DNA of 64,000 nt from Mucilaginibacter sp. JRF. Its GTDB lineage: Bacteria; Bacteroidota; Bacteroidia; Sphingobacteriales; Sphingobacteriaceae. The stretch covers positions 45,796 to 109,795 of the forward strand of contig NZ_JADFBY010000012.1 of the NCBI RefSeq assembly GCF_015223065.1, given 5' to 3'. Position 1 is the stretch's first letter. Every line of letters begins with the position of its first letter. The translations under genes were made by a program, and so were the position numbers. Positions 18,460 to 27,431 of this stretch are shown here, piece after piece. Below the pieces are notes generated by a model. The model saw only the letters and a list, made by a program, of their open reading frames with translations. It did no database searches and had not been told where the DNA came from.

Positions 18460-19218
18460 TTAGTCGTTAGTGCGGCGGTGCAGCAACCAATACCAACCCA
18501 GGTTAAAGGCGATAACCGCGTGGTTAAACAGGGTAGGTATCAAGCCATAATACTCGCGCATAATGTTAAAACGCTCAACAAGGCTTTGCCTGTGCTTTTG
18601 TTTTGACATACCGCCAACCAGGTATTTGGCCACATAGCGTTTTACATTCACTATTTTTTTAGCTTGTTTGGCGGCATGCAATATCCAGTCAATATCGGCG
18701 CTTAGCTGGTATCGGCTGTCATAAGGTTTTAGCAGGCTGCGCCTGAGGTATATGGCCTGGTGGCTCACACTCATGCCATATTTAAAGCTGCGCCAGGTAA
18801 ACTGCTCGGGCGCTTTATGGCGGCGCTGACCAAGGCTTTTGCCCTCATCATTGATCATCTCGGTTTCGCCATAATAAATATCCGCGTCGGGCGAGGTGGC
18901 AAAGATGGCTTCAACCGTATCAGCATCATACAATTCATCGCCCGAATTCATGAACAATACATAATCACCGATTGCTAAGGCCAGGCCTTTGTTCATGGCA
19001 TCGTAAATACCTTTATCTTTTTCGCTCACCAGGCGGGCAAGGCGGTTTTGGTATTGTTGGATAATGGCTAAAGTACCATCGTTTGATGCGCCATCAATAA
19101 TAATGTATTCAATGTTAGCATAAGTTTGCCCTAATACCGATAGCATGGTGCGTTCAATATCGCGCACGTTGTTGTACACAACGGTTATAATGCTGAGGGT
19201 AGGGTTGAACGCTGTCAT
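18460..19218 (-). CDS. Family 2 glycosyltransferase
   Basis: 252-residue GT-A enzyme that adds a sugar from a nucleotide donor to a growing surface glycan. The N-terminal LSIITVVYNNVRDIERTM, the YIIIDGASNDGT segment and the DXD-like region after YVLFMNSGDELY are classical GT2 motifs; VSHQAIYLRR is the acceptor-side motif common in WcaE/WcaA-like enzymes. It has no membrane helices. Its ATG directly abuts the stop codon of the GT4 gene at 19219, so the two are translated from one message. Sugar specificity cannot be read. Confidence 0.92.
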   Translation of the reverse strand: MTAFNPTLSIITVVYNNVRDIERTMLSVLGQTYANIEYIIIDGASNDGTLAIIQQYQNRLARLVSEKDKGIYDAMNKGLALAIGDYVLFMNSGDELYDADTVEAIFATSPDADIYYGETEMINDEGKSLGQRRHKAPEQFTWRSFKYGMSVSHQAIYLRRSLLKPYDSRYQLSADIDWILHAAKQAKKIVNVKRYVAKYLVGGMSKQKHRQSLVERFNIMREYYGLIPTLFNHAVIAFNLGWYWLLHRRTND

Positions 19219-20466
19219 TTATAGTATCGAATTATAAAGATCAATATATTGTTTAGCCACCCGGTTGTTGGTATAGTTATCCAGCACCTTTTGCCTTGCG
19301 GATGTTGACAAGCCTTCGCTATCCTCCGAGAACAAGAGGTGATGAATTCCCGCCGCCAGATCGGCTGATGATTTGTATTCGGCCAGGTAACCATTTTGCT
19401 GATGATCTATCAGATCGGGAATTCCGCCTGTGTTGAACGCGGCTACGGGCGTACCGCAGGCCAGCGATTCCATGATCATGTTAGGCAGGTTATCCTCCAG
19501 CGATGGTGATACAAAAACATCGGCGGCACTGTATATTTCCGCCAAGTCGCTTTCCGCGCTGATGATGCTTAACTCCTTCACCTTAAAAGGCAGGGTAGTG
19601 GTGTCAAAATGCTTGTTCTTGCCAAATATCACCATTTGGATGGGTGAGTCGGCAGTTTGTTGTTTCAGCAGATGCAAGGCTTCAACCAAATAGGTAATGC
19701 CCTTACGGCGATCATTAATATTAGCCGCCCCGAAAAGTATTATACGCGCATCGGCATCAATACCCCACTTTTTGCGGACTGTAGCTTTATCCTTTGGCGA
19801 AAAGGTATCTATATCAATAGGGTTAGGGATAGCCATAGTTGGCATATTGCCCAACAAACCACTACTGCGCGATACATTGCCCAGCCAGTTGCTACAACTT
19901 ACTATGGTAAGGTTTTGGACGCTTTGCAGCATATCAAACTTGCGCTGCCATACTTTGTGCGACAGATCATTAGCCTGCGGCCGACGAAGCATCCAGCAGT
20001 TACCGCATTGGTTTAAAAAATTATCGCAACCGTTTGAGTAATGGCAGCCGCCGGTAAAGGCCCACATATCGTGCAGTGTCCACACCACGGGTTTGCTTGT
20101 TTGCAACAGTTGTTTAAGATTATTTATGCTGAGATAGCCCGAGTTGGTCCAGTGCAGGTGCAGTATATCGGCCTCCTGTATGGCAGGATGGTCGGCGATA
20201 TTGCTGCCGCTGTTAGCCTCCGAGAACGCGAAGCGCACCGTTTTATCCTTTTCCTGAAAACCGATAAAGGGCAAACGCTCGCGCAAAAAGTTGGCTTTGG
20301 CTGTTCGCTTGCCGGTTGTGGCGGTTACCCTTGGCTCGGCAGTGAGTTTTTGCTGCACGGCCATGGTTACATCAACACCGTTTTGCACCAGCGCTTTAAG
20401 CAGGCGCATACAAGCGGCGGGAGCGCCGCCACCGGCATCGGCAGTATTGATCAAGGTAACTTTCAT
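19219..20466 (-). CDS. Family 4 glycosyltransferase
   Basis: 415-residue GT-B glycosyltransferase. The N-terminus (VTLINTADAGGGAPAACMRLL) is the acceptor-side glycine-rich loop, and EDNLPNMIMESLACGTPVAAF near the C-terminus is the E-x7-E donor-site motif of GT4. A cluster of cysteines (CHYSNGCDNFLNQCGNC, about 137-153) suits a zinc site seen in some WcaC-like enzymes. The ATG at 20466 is chosen since the 13 residues before it are not conserved-looking and run toward the opposite-strand gene. It is the upstream member of a two-gene operon with the GT2 at 18460. Confidence 0.92.
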   Translation of the reverse strand: MKVTLINTADAGGGAPAACMRLLKALVQNGVDVTMAVQQKLTAEPRVTATTGKRTAKANFLRERLPFIGFQEKDKTVRFAFSEANSGSNIADHPAIQEADILHLHWTNSGYLSINNLKQLLQTSKPVVWTLHDMWAFTGGCHYSNGCDNFLNQCGNCWMLRRPQANDLSHKVWQRKFDMLQSVQNLTIVSCSNWLGNVSRSSGLLGNMPTMAIPNPIDIDTFSPKDKATVRKKWGIDADARIILFGAANINDRRKGITYLVEALHLLKQQTADSPIQMVIFGKNKHFDTTTLPFKVKELSIISAESDLAEIYSAADVFVSPSLEDNLPNMIMESLACGTPVAAFNTGGIPDLIDHQQNGYLAEYKSSADLAAGIHHLLFSEDSEGLSTSARQKVLDNYTNNRVAKQYIDLYNSIL

Positions 20467-20631
20467 GTATTTAAAACAGGCACAAGTATAGCTAATTGCG
20501 GCCATTTATGCTTAACCCATAGCGTTAAGCAAGCCATTCCCCTGTTTATAATGCAAAAAACATCGGCATGTTTAACAAACCCGCCAAATATTTTACATTT
20601 GAGGAATTGCTACAACATCATCAACGTAAAA

Positions 20632-21171
20632 ATGAACCCATTTGCTTACTTATTTCAGGATCGGAAAGCTAATCGCGGGAATATAAAAGGCCAGTTGGTG
20701 CTTTTTATGTTCAGGCTGGTGCAGCTCATCAATCGCTCAATGGTGGCAAAGGTTCTGCTTTTTCCGTACCTCATGTTTTACCGCTTTTTTGTGGAGTGGA
20801 GCCTGGGTATCGAGCTGCCGCGTAAGTTAACCGCCGGTAAAGGGTTAATTATTTACCACGGGCAGGCATTGGTGGTAAACCAGGGCGTAGTACTTGGCGA
20901 TAACTGTGTGCTGCGTAATTCGGTAACCATTGGCCATAAAAAACTGGCCGACGGCACATTTAGCGGTTGCCCGCGTATTGGTAACAATGTTGATATTGGT
21001 GCAAACGTTTGTATCATTGGTGATGTTACCATTGGCGATAACGTAATTATTGGCGCTGGCGCGGTAGTGGTGAAAAGCATACCGGCCAACAGCGTAGCCG
21101 TGGGTAACCCGGCGCGTGTTATCGAACAAAAAACAACCTTAACGGAAACATTTACTATAACAGGGGCTTGA
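20632..21171 (+). CDS. Serine acetyltransferase-like hexapeptide-repeat acetyltransferase
   Basis: 179-residue left-handed beta-helix acetyltransferase. Residues about 1-65 are helical and partly hydrophobic (LVLFMFRLVQLIN), and from about 70 hexapeptide repeats run through HGQALVVNQGVVLGDN, the VTIGHKK loop, IGNNVDIGANVCIIG and VGNPARVI. It resembles CysE and the WcaB-type enzymes that O-acetylate capsule sugars; within a glycosyltransferase cluster the polysaccharide role is more likely than cysteine synthesis. The frame stays open upstream to 20041, but that part is antisense to the GT4 gene; the ATG at 20632 gives the right domain boundary. The methyltransferase gene follows 7 bp later. 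Confidence 0.85.
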   Translation: MNPFAYLFQDRKANRGNIKGQLVLFMFRLVQLINRSMVAKVLLFPYLMFYRFFVEWSLGIELPRKLTAGKGLIIYHGQALVVNQGVVLGDNCVLRNSVTIGHKKLADGTFSGCPRIGNNVDIGANVCIIGDVTIGDNVIIGAGAVVVKSIPANSVAVGNPARVIEQKTTLTETFTITGA

Positions 21172-21178
21172 AAATTTA

Positions 21179-21925
21179 ATGGATAATAACTTAACCGACC
21201 GATCGTTTTGGAAATCATTTTGGGAAGCTAAAAAAGGCCTCATTTTCCCCATTAAGGCTGATTACGTTTTTGGCGATATATTGGGTAAGCTGATAGTCGA
21301 AAAGCAAATTAAAACAGCCATTGAGCTGGGCGGTTTCCCGGGTTATTATGCCACCTACTTAAAAAAGTATCAAAAGCTGGATACTACCCTGTTTGATTAT
21401 TACATCCACCGCGACATTATCAAAAAACTGCTTGAAGCCAACGGATTAAGCGAGGATGATATCACCATTATTGAAGCCGACCTGTTCAATTACACCCCCG
21501 AAAAGCAGTATGACCTGGTATCATCCTTCGGCCTGATCGAGCATTTTAATGATACCAAAGCCATTATTGAAACGCACCTGCAATTCCTGAAACCGGGCGG
21601 TGTGCTGTTTATCACCCTGCCCAACTTTGTGGGCGTGAACGGCTGGGTACAACGCAAATTCGACCGTGATAATTACGATAAGCACAACATCAACAGCATG
21701 AACCTGCAACTATTGGCCGATAGCTGCAAGCAATTGGGGTTGAAAGAAGTGGAGTGCTACTACTCCGGCAAGTTCTCCATCTGGCTTGAAAACAAAGCCG
21801 AGCAAAGCGCCCTGGCAAAACTATTTGTAAAAGCCTTATGGTTTACCGGCAAAGTGTTTACTAAGATAGTACCTATTGAAAGTAAGGCTTTATCGCCTTA
21901 TATTGTATTAAAAGCGATAAAGTAA
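21179..21925 (+). CDS. Class I SAM-dependent methyltransferase
   Basis: 248-residue Rossmann-fold methyltransferase. Motif I is a variant (AIELGGFPGYYATYL), followed by LFDYYI, an acidic IIEADLFNY (motif II) and YDLVSSFGLIEHFND (post I), then LKPGGVLFITLPN (motif IV-like). This is the Methyltransf_11/25 type found in O-antigen and capsule clusters, where such enzymes methylate terminal sugars or lipid-linked intermediates. It forms a two-gene operon with the acetyltransferase, 7 bp apart, on the strand opposite to the flanking glycosyltransferases. Confidence 0.88.
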   Translation: MDNNLTDRSFWKSFWEAKKGLIFPIKADYVFGDILGKLIVEKQIKTAIELGGFPGYYATYLKKYQKLDTTLFDYYIHRDIIKKLLEANGLSEDDITIIEADLFNYTPEKQYDLVSSFGLIEHFNDTKAIIETHLQFLKPGGVLFITLPNFVGVNGWVQRKFDRDNYDKHNINSMNLQLLADSCKQLGLKEVECYYSGKFSIWLENKAEQSALAKLFVKALWFTGKVFTKIVPIESKALSPYIVLKAIK

Positions 21926-21947
21926 TTCTGCAACACCCAAACCCAAT

Positions 21948-21991
21948 ATTCTGGCAATTCCCAAATTCAATAAATTCAGGTTCAAGACAAG
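21948..21991. repeat. Copy of a dispersed intergenic repeat
   Basis: ATTCTGG...CAAATTCAATAAATTCAGGTTCAAGACAAG matches, with few changes, two units at 31291-31336 and 31373-31420. It sits at the convergent 3' ends of the methyltransferase and the next glycosyltransferase, overlapping the last codons of the latter. Confidence 0.6.
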
Positions 21992-22893
21992 TATTTTATC
22001 TTCCACTGTTTAATTAATCGTATGCCGCGCTGTAATAAACTGCCTTTACGGTTCTTTAAAAAGTTACGGATGGCCGTGTGAGCCTGTTTATCCTCAGCTA
22101 TAATAGTCGGGAATTGCTTTACCGGCTTGTCGGTAATTTGTACCTGGTACATGTTCTCGATGTTGGAGTGTACGCCCGTACCATCGTGCCCAATGTTATG
22201 CACCAGCGAATGTGCCGGGTTTAACGACAGGCCGCCCTTTAAAAATATCGACGCGTACCAGCGTATAGCCCACGAGTTATTTTTGCCGGTTTTAAACTCC
22301 ACCATCTGCTTCCAAAAGTTCATGGTGTTCTCAACCGAAAAGCGGTGTTTCTTTTCATGGTCAAATTGAGCCATCAGCTTATCAATATCGGGTTCAAAGT
22401 TTTTCCATGCCCGTGCCCAGGTAGCCCAGCCCCAGCTGGTAGCAATTTGGTGAAAAAAGGTTTGGGGCAGCTTAGCATCAGTAAGGCCATACATGTAAGC
22501 GCCAATGTGCATTACCTGCTCCTCGTTAGCATAGCGGTTAAGCGCCTCGTTAAAATATTGCAGCGTGTATTTTGATGATAGCAGGTCGTCCTCAAACACG
22601 ATAACCTTGCCGTAATCATTCACCAGGCGGTTAACACCATCGGTAATTGATGCAGCCAGGCCCATATTATGTTCACGCTCCACAACCTTAACCGCCTTAA
22701 AGCCCGATACCATTTTTATATATTGCCTAACCTGGTCAACCTTTTCACGGTCGGCATCAGTTTTGGCGGCATCAGCAAAAATATACAGGCGAGATTCCTC
22801 GGCCAGTAAATTCTTTTGCAGGTAATTAAGCGTACGGCGGGTATGGTCAGGACGGTTATAAACAAATAAAGCAATGGGGGCAAGGTTTTGCAT
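21982..22893 (-). CDS. GT-A fold glycosyltransferase
   Basis: 303-residue nucleotide-sugar transferase. It opens with APIALFVYNRPDHTRRTL, continues with REHNMGLAASITDGVN, the DXD-type metal site VIVFEDDLL and the SWGWATWARAWK motif, a combination typical of a GT2-like family often annotated as hemolytic or sugar transferase in capsule clusters. It is soluble, with a basic C-terminus (KGSLLQRGIRLIKQWKIK) that could associate with the membrane. It is the fourth minus-strand gene after the GT2, methyltransferase and flippase genes, and is probably in their operon (75 bp gap). Confidence 0.88.
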   Translation of the reverse strand: MQNLAPIALFVYNRPDHTRRTLNYLQKNLLAEESRLYIFADAAKTDADREKVDQVRQYIKMVSGFKAVKVVEREHNMGLAASITDGVNRLVNDYGKVIVFEDDLLSSKYTLQYFNEALNRYANEEQVMHIGAYMYGLTDAKLPQTFFHQIATSWGWATWARAWKNFEPDIDKLMAQFDHEKKHRFSVENTMNFWKQMVEFKTGKNNSWAIRWYASIFLKGGLSLNPAHSLVHNIGHDGTGVHSNIENMYQVQITDKPVKQFPTIIAEDKQAHTAIRNFLKNRKGSLLQRGIRLIKQWKIKYLS

Positions 22894-22968
22894 GCTTAAA
22901 AAGAAACAGTGTTTTTGAATTGAAATAACCGGAATGTTACCGGCAGGTTTTAAAAAATATAATAATAC

Positions 22969-24459
22969 TTACCTACGTGCAAATTTAGCTATAAGCTCAT
23001 CAACCTTCTCATTAACATCGCCGGATATTTTAAACAAATAGGTGAGCAAAGCATACACAATACCAGTGGCGCTGCTGCGTGCCGCAATATCAAGCCATAC
23101 ATTGGGCAGGCGCCAAAAGTTAAAGCCTATAAAGTAGCTTACGGCGGCAATAACCACCACCAGCAGGTGCTTGTAGGTAAAGGGCTGCATTTTAAAGCGA
23201 ATTTTGATGTACAGCCAGGTAGCGAAATTCATCCCCACAATACTTAAAAAATAAGCCACTGCCGAACCCAGCGCGCCATATTCAGGTATCAGCAGGTAAT
23301 TGAGCGTAACGCACATAATGCACATTATTACGGTAATAAGCGTTACCAAACGATACTTATGCGATGTGGAGATGATATAGCTGTTTAACCCGCCGGTAAT
23401 ATCAGCTAAAAAACCAAGACCGATCACAATGAACAGGGTGAAGTATTTTGGATCGGTAAAATCCTTATTGCGGGCAAGGGCATAGAGATTTTCGCGGTTG
23501 ATGAATATGCCTACGAACAACAACATGCCTACTACCAACTGTATAATGGATGTTTTGGAATATACATCGGCAATGTTGGCCATATTCTTTGATCGCCACG
23601 AATCGGCCACAATAGCGTACGTGGTGCGGCTAAGCGCCTGCGCAGGTATGCTGATCACCATGGCAATGTTAAAGTACCAGCTGTAAATGCCGGTAACGGC
23701 ATCGCTGGCCATGGAGCTTAGCATCAGCGTGTCAACCTTTTGCAGTAGGGTGTATACCGAGCTTGATACGAGGGTGAACATACCGAAGTTGATCATCTCC
23801 TGCTTTTTTTCGCGGGTGAGGGTACTGGTTACAGCGCCCATTTTAAAGTTGCCTGATACCACGAGATACACCAGCAGTATAAGCGATATCAACCCGTTAA
23901 TGATGATGTAGCCAAATATAAAGCCCTCAAAGGTTAACCACTGTTTGGCTATCATGATAAGCATTACGGTTGTGGCCAAACGCAGCACCACAAATTGTAA
24001 TACGTTCGAGAATATGGTACGATAAACCGCCCGCCCTGTCATCTCTAAAAAGTTAAAGCCGATGATGAACAGCGCCAGCGGTATCATGTAATAATAATAC
24101 TTAACAAACAGCGGCGAACTTTGGGCGTATGCGCCCATAATGGCAGGCTTGAATACAAGGTACAACGCTGTGGCAATCGCGAAGCCTATGAGGCCTAAAA
24201 ACGCCGTCCAATGCAGAAAACCGTTATGCTTGCGGTCATCAGTACGGTAAAACGGAAAATAGCGGGCAATTATACTGGGCACCCCCATTGATGATACCAG
24301 CGAGTACAGTACCGATACACTGATCACCAGGTTATAAAAGCCAAAATTATCATCGCCTACAATTGGCGGAAAAAGCAACACCGTATTAATATAAGCTATG
24401 GCCATGCCGGCATACAGCACTATGGTGTTTTTGTAAGCCTGTTGTTTTACTATCCCCAT
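22969..24459 (-). CDS. Wzx-like polysaccharide flippase
   Basis: 496-residue integral membrane protein of the MOP superfamily (oligosaccharide flippase type), with about 14 hydrophobic segments, for example TIVLYAGMAIAYINTVLLF, ATALYLVFKP and YLLIPEYGALGSAVAYFLSIVG; the last is a conserved motif near helix 12 in Wzx and MurJ-like proteins. It would flip the undecaprenyl-linked repeat unit to the periplasmic side. Its presence suggests a Wzy-dependent pathway, yet no Wzy polymerase or Wzz regulator is seen in this window. It lies 27 bp after the methyltransferase gene on the minus strand. Confidence 0.92.
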   Translation of the reverse strand: MGIVKQQAYKNTIVLYAGMAIAYINTVLLFPPIVGDDNFGFYNLVISVSVLYSLVSSMGVPSIIARYFPFYRTDDRKHNGFLHWTAFLGLIGFAIATALYLVFKPAIMGAYAQSSPLFVKYYYYMIPLALFIIGFNFLEMTGRAVYRTIFSNVLQFVVLRLATTVMLIMIAKQWLTFEGFIFGYIIINGLISLILLVYLVVSGNFKMGAVTSTLTREKKQEMINFGMFTLVSSSVYTLLQKVDTLMLSSMASDAVTGIYSWYFNIAMVISIPAQALSRTTYAIVADSWRSKNMANIADVYSKTSIIQLVVGMLLFVGIFINRENLYALARNKDFTDPKYFTLFIVIGLGFLADITGGLNSYIISTSHKYRLVTLITVIMCIMCVTLNYLLIPEYGALGSAVAYFLSIVGMNFATWLYIKIRFKMQPFTYKHLLVVVIAAVSYFIGFNFWRLPNVWLDIAARSSATGIVYALLTYLFKISGDVNEKVDELIAKFARR

Positions 24460-24486
24460 TATAATTAAACACTACTTAGCTTCCGC

Positions 24487-25209
24487 TTAAATAGTATTTA
24501 CAAAGGTTGAAAATTCTTCCGGAATTTTTAGGTTAAGATACTCCGCGCGGTTATTATCCAGATCGGCGTAGTTTAATGCCTGTACCTGTTCAAGTGTTAA
24601 TGGCAACATGCTGTCGGGCTTGCCCGGTCTAACCATGCCAATGCCGTGGTCGGTATTAAATACCTTTACTTGCAGATCGGGCCTGGTTGAGCGCAGCTGA
24701 GCTATTGTTTTCCAAACGTCGCCGTTCCAAATGTTTGCCCAGCCGGGCAGGTTCATGGCCGCGGCCTCGTCAGATGTATAGGCACGTACCGCGGCGCTCT
24801 CGCTAAGCGGGTTACAATCATGCAATAATATCACACCGCCGGGGTTTAAGTGCTTCAGGGCATTCTCCACATCGGTTACTACCTGCTCGTACAGGTGCAG
24901 GCCATCAATAAATATAACATCAATGCCGCCAATCTCTTTCAGGTAACCGGCTTGCTGCGCGAAAAAGTCATCGCTGGTAACTTCAAAAAACTTGTTGTTA
25001 AAGTTTGATGGGTTTTTGATATAAGCTTTTACCTTTTTGGTAAATTTTATAACAAAGTTGGGGTCGACAGCCAGTTTGCGGTTGGCTTTTATTTTGAATA
25101 AGCAAAAACCGGTTTGTACACCAATTTCAACGTAATTAACTTTAGTTTTTTTCTTTTTTATAACATCGATACATGCCTGTATCATGTCATATCGTTTTAG
25201 TTCGCCCAT
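24487..25209 (-). CDS. Class I SAM-dependent methyltransferase (Methyltransf_24 type)
   Basis: 240-residue methyltransferase. NYVEIGVQTGFCLFKI is motif I, GGIDVIFIDGLHLYEQVVTDVENAL is the acidic/post-II region and LNPGGVILLHDCNP the motif IV of the Methyltransf_24 family, whose members methylate sugars or aglycones in surface glycan clusters. The start codon shares one base with the stop codon of the preceding GT2 (TAATG), so the two are translationally coupled. It has no membrane segment. The target is unknown. Confidence 0.88.
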   Translation of the reverse strand: MGELKRYDMIQACIDVIKKKKTKVNYVEIGVQTGFCLFKIKANRKLAVDPNFVIKFTKKVKAYIKNPSNFNNKFFEVTSDDFFAQQAGYLKEIGGIDVIFIDGLHLYEQVVTDVENALKHLNPGGVILLHDCNPLSESAAVRAYTSDEAAAMNLPGWANIWNGDVWKTIAQLRSTRPDLQVKVFNTDHGIGMVRPGKPDSMLPLTLEQVQALNYADLDNNRAEYLNLKIPEEFSTFVNTI

Positions 25210-26204
25210 TAAAATTTCTCAGAGTTTGCTTTACCTAAATTGCCCTTAAGGCCATCGTTCACGGCAACTAACAGCTTTTTATACTCGGTTGTTTTGTTGC
25301 TCGCTAAACTTATCAGGTACAGATATACTAAATATATAACCTTGTTAACGCCAAACATAATATTATTTTTGATAGCCACACGCGAGTAAAAGTACATACG
25401 GTTACGAATGTGATAATAAGTGCGAAAACTCCATTCATCAAGTAACTGGTTGTGCATAAACCGCTTTTTGTAATTGATGCCTTGCGATTTATCAATATCA
25501 ACCACCCGGGCAGCCGGTACCAGCCATATAGTGCCGCCGTGCTGTGTAATGCGGTAGCTGTATTCCGAATCGTCGACATATAAAAATAGCTCCTGTTTAG
25601 GCAGGCCAATGTCGGCTATTAGTTTTTTATGCAGTAGCAAACCACCGTAAGGTACATAAGGCATTTTTACACGGGTTTTAAACTCCTGTTGTTTTGCTGA
25701 CCGGTCCCGCCACTTATTATATTGATTAACGAATACCCTGAACAGGTGGAAACCCAAAAAGTTATCCTTTAGCAGGTAATAGCGATACGGATCTTCGCCG
25801 CGGGCTATGCGTACATGTTGCGCCCTGTCGTCGCGCAAGCAAAAAAGGGCTTTCTTGTTATCGGCGGCATCAATGGTGTTCCATTGTTGCAAAAGCAAGT
25901 CGAGCGCATCCTCATCGGGTAGGTTATCATCATCAAGCAGCCACACAAAATCGCAGTCCACGTTTTCAAAAGCGTACTTTATACCTTGATTGTAGCCGCC
26001 TGCCGAGCCAAGGTTTTCGGCATTGTTGAGCACAATAACCCTGTCATGCTGATCAGATATTTCAACCGGTTGTGCCGACGCGTTATCAACTACCACGGCC
26101 TTAACTACCTGCGGTAATGCCAGCACACGTGCCAGCACCCGTTGCAGCAGGTGTTGCCTGTTGCCGTAGGTGAGGGTTACAATGCAAACGGTTTGTTTTA
26201 TCAT
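25209..26204 (-). CDS. Family 2 glycosyltransferase (GlfT2/rhamnosyltransferase-like)
   Basis: 331-residue GT2 enzyme. TVCIVTLTYGNRQHLLQRVL, VVVDNASAQP, NLGSAGGYNQGIKYAF and the DDDN metal site (FVWLLDDDNLPDEDAL), then FLYVDDSEYSYRI, match galactofuranosyl- and rhamnosyltransferases. The ATG at 26204 is chosen over an in-frame GTG at 26222, which would add six poorly fitting residues. It is the first gene of the minus-strand run GT2, methyltransferase, flippase, glycosyltransferase. Confidence 0.9.
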   Translation of the reverse strand: MIKQTVCIVTLTYGNRQHLLQRVLARVLALPQVVKAVVVDNASAQPVEISDQHDRVIVLNNAENLGSAGGYNQGIKYAFENVDCDFVWLLDDDNLPDEDALDLLLQQWNTIDAADNKKALFCLRDDRAQHVRIARGEDPYRYYLLKDNFLGFHLFRVFVNQYNKWRDRSAKQQEFKTRVKMPYVPYGGLLLHKKLIADIGLPKQELFLYVDDSEYSYRITQHGGTIWLVPAARVVDIDKSQGINYKKRFMHNQLLDEWSFRTYYHIRNRMYFYSRVAIKNNIMFGVNKVIYLVYLYLISLASNKTTEYKKLLVAVNDGLKGNLGKANSEKF

Positions 26205-26269
26205 TAATATAGCGGTGCCCACTAAATTACAAGGCGCTGCAAAGTAGCTTATTCTTTATTAACCGTCAA

Positions 26270-26299
26270 ATAAAAAAGGCCGTTATAAAACGGCCTTCA
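26270..26299 (-). terminator. Rho-independent terminator of the LamG lipoprotein gene
   Basis: 9-bp stem AAGGCCGTT / AACGGCCTT (26276-26284 and 26289-26297), loop ATAA; on the minus strand a run of six T follows. It lies 10 nt after the stop of the gene at 26307. Confidence 0.88.
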
Positions 26300-26306
26300 A
26301 AAATTT

Positions 26307-27338
26307 TTAGTCATCCCGCGTATGCAGATCCACAATTCCGGCATCTGATATTTTGCGGTTGTATATCCTGATGTCGTCTATCTTACCGTGGAAAAAGTAT
26401 GGGTTTGCATACTGATCTAAATCAAGCAAGCTGTTGTTGCCTATATGCAGTTTGGCATCAGTATTGGCATTCGGCGTAGGTATCTCCTGAACCTTGCTGT
26501 CCAATATACCATCAATATACAGGCTTATTTGTTTTTTAGCCAGATCGTAAGTTATGGTAAGCATATGCCATGACGCGGTATCAATAGTCATGTAACCGGC
26601 AGCGAATGGATCAAGACCGCCAGATACATTATAGAACAGATTGCCTGGCGATGCACCATCATGATTAGCGGTGCCAACAATGGAGCAGTTCCAGCCATTT
26701 TGGTAGGCGCCCTGGTTTTTTGATAGCAATGAACTGCCTGACGCTGCAATGTAGCTATCCAGCTTTACCCACATGTTTAAAGTAAAATCGGTATTGTGTA
26801 ACCTCAAAGCCTCCGTATCATTTATGGTGATATGGCTGCTTGTGCCGTTGAACTGGTAGGCTGCCTCGGGTTTGTTGTTACGATCAGTAGTTGGGTAAAC
26901 GTTATTGGTTGTACCGTGGTTGCTGTTGCCTGATGAGTCGGCCGCGTTATTGTTGAACTTGTAATAAGCGATCAGCCCAACAGCAAGGCTATCAGGCGTT
27001 GGGTCGGTTACGGTGATGACAACGCTGGCGTATTTTGTACTATCCAGATTGCTTACCGTAACGGTTGATGTGCCTTCGCTTTTCGCGGTCAGTAAACCGG
27101 TACGGGTAACGCTTAAAACAGCCGTGTCAGACGAGTAGAGTTTTAACGAATCGGGCGAGAAGTTTGATGGGTTGGTTACCATTGGTATTTGTCGCTTTTC
27201 GCCAATAAACATTTTTAGCGAGGCGCTATCAATGTAAATACCTTGTAAAACGTTTCGGTGAATAGAATCCTCGTAAATTTTGCTGCACGAAGTTAGTGTC
27301 GCGCAGATCAGGAGGAAACCAATAAAGATGTTCTTCAT
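26307..27338 (-). CDS. Ig-like plus LamG-domain lipoprotein
   Basis: 343-residue lipoprotein (lipobox TLTSC, Cys18). Residues about 38-112 form a bacterial Ig-like Big_2 domain (SLKMFIGEKRQIP, VSVTRTGLLTAKSEGTSTVTV pattern), and about 120-340 a LamG/concanavalin jelly roll (LIAYYKFNNNAADSSGN, FTLNMWVKLDS, ISLYIDGILDSK, GKIDDIRIYNRKIS). No catalytic site is visible, so glycan or protein adhesion at the surface is likely. It is a single-gene unit between two terminators. It resembles the LamG lipoprotein in the glucan locus in its second domain but is not part of a SusC/SusD unit. Confidence 0.82.
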   Translation of the reverse strand: MKNIFIGFLLICATLTSCSKIYEDSIHRNVLQGIYIDSASLKMFIGEKRQIPMVTNPSNFSPDSLKLYSSDTAVLSVTRTGLLTAKSEGTSTVTVSNLDSTKYASVVITVTDPTPDSLAVGLIAYYKFNNNAADSSGNSNHGTTNNVYPTTDRNNKPEAAYQFNGTSSHITINDTEALRLHNTDFTLNMWVKLDSYIAASGSSLLSKNQGAYQNGWNCSIVGTANHDGASPGNLFYNVSGGLDPFAAGYMTIDTASWHMLTITYDLAKKQISLYIDGILDSKVQEIPTPNANTDAKLHIGNNSLLDLDQYANPYFFHGKIDDIRIYNRKISDAGIVDLHTRDD

Positions 27339-27374
27339 AATAATGTGTAAGGCCTTAGTATTTGCGTCTAAAAT

Positions 27375-27408
27375 AAAAAAAGGGATTTGTATTTACAAAC
27401 CCCTTTTT
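27375..27408 (-). terminator. Rho-independent terminator of typA
   Basis: On the minus strand AAAAAGGGGTTTGTAAA pairs with TACAAATCCCTTTTTTT, one mismatch, ending in a T run; 23 nt after the typA stop codon. Confidence 0.85.
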
Positions 27409-27431
27409 CAAGATATTATTTTAGCTAATGT

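Noticed and set aside
20041..20631. Long plus-strand open frame joined to the acetyltransferase
   Set aside because: It is antisense to the GT4 gene and shows no protein-like pattern; the domain begins at the ATG at 20632.
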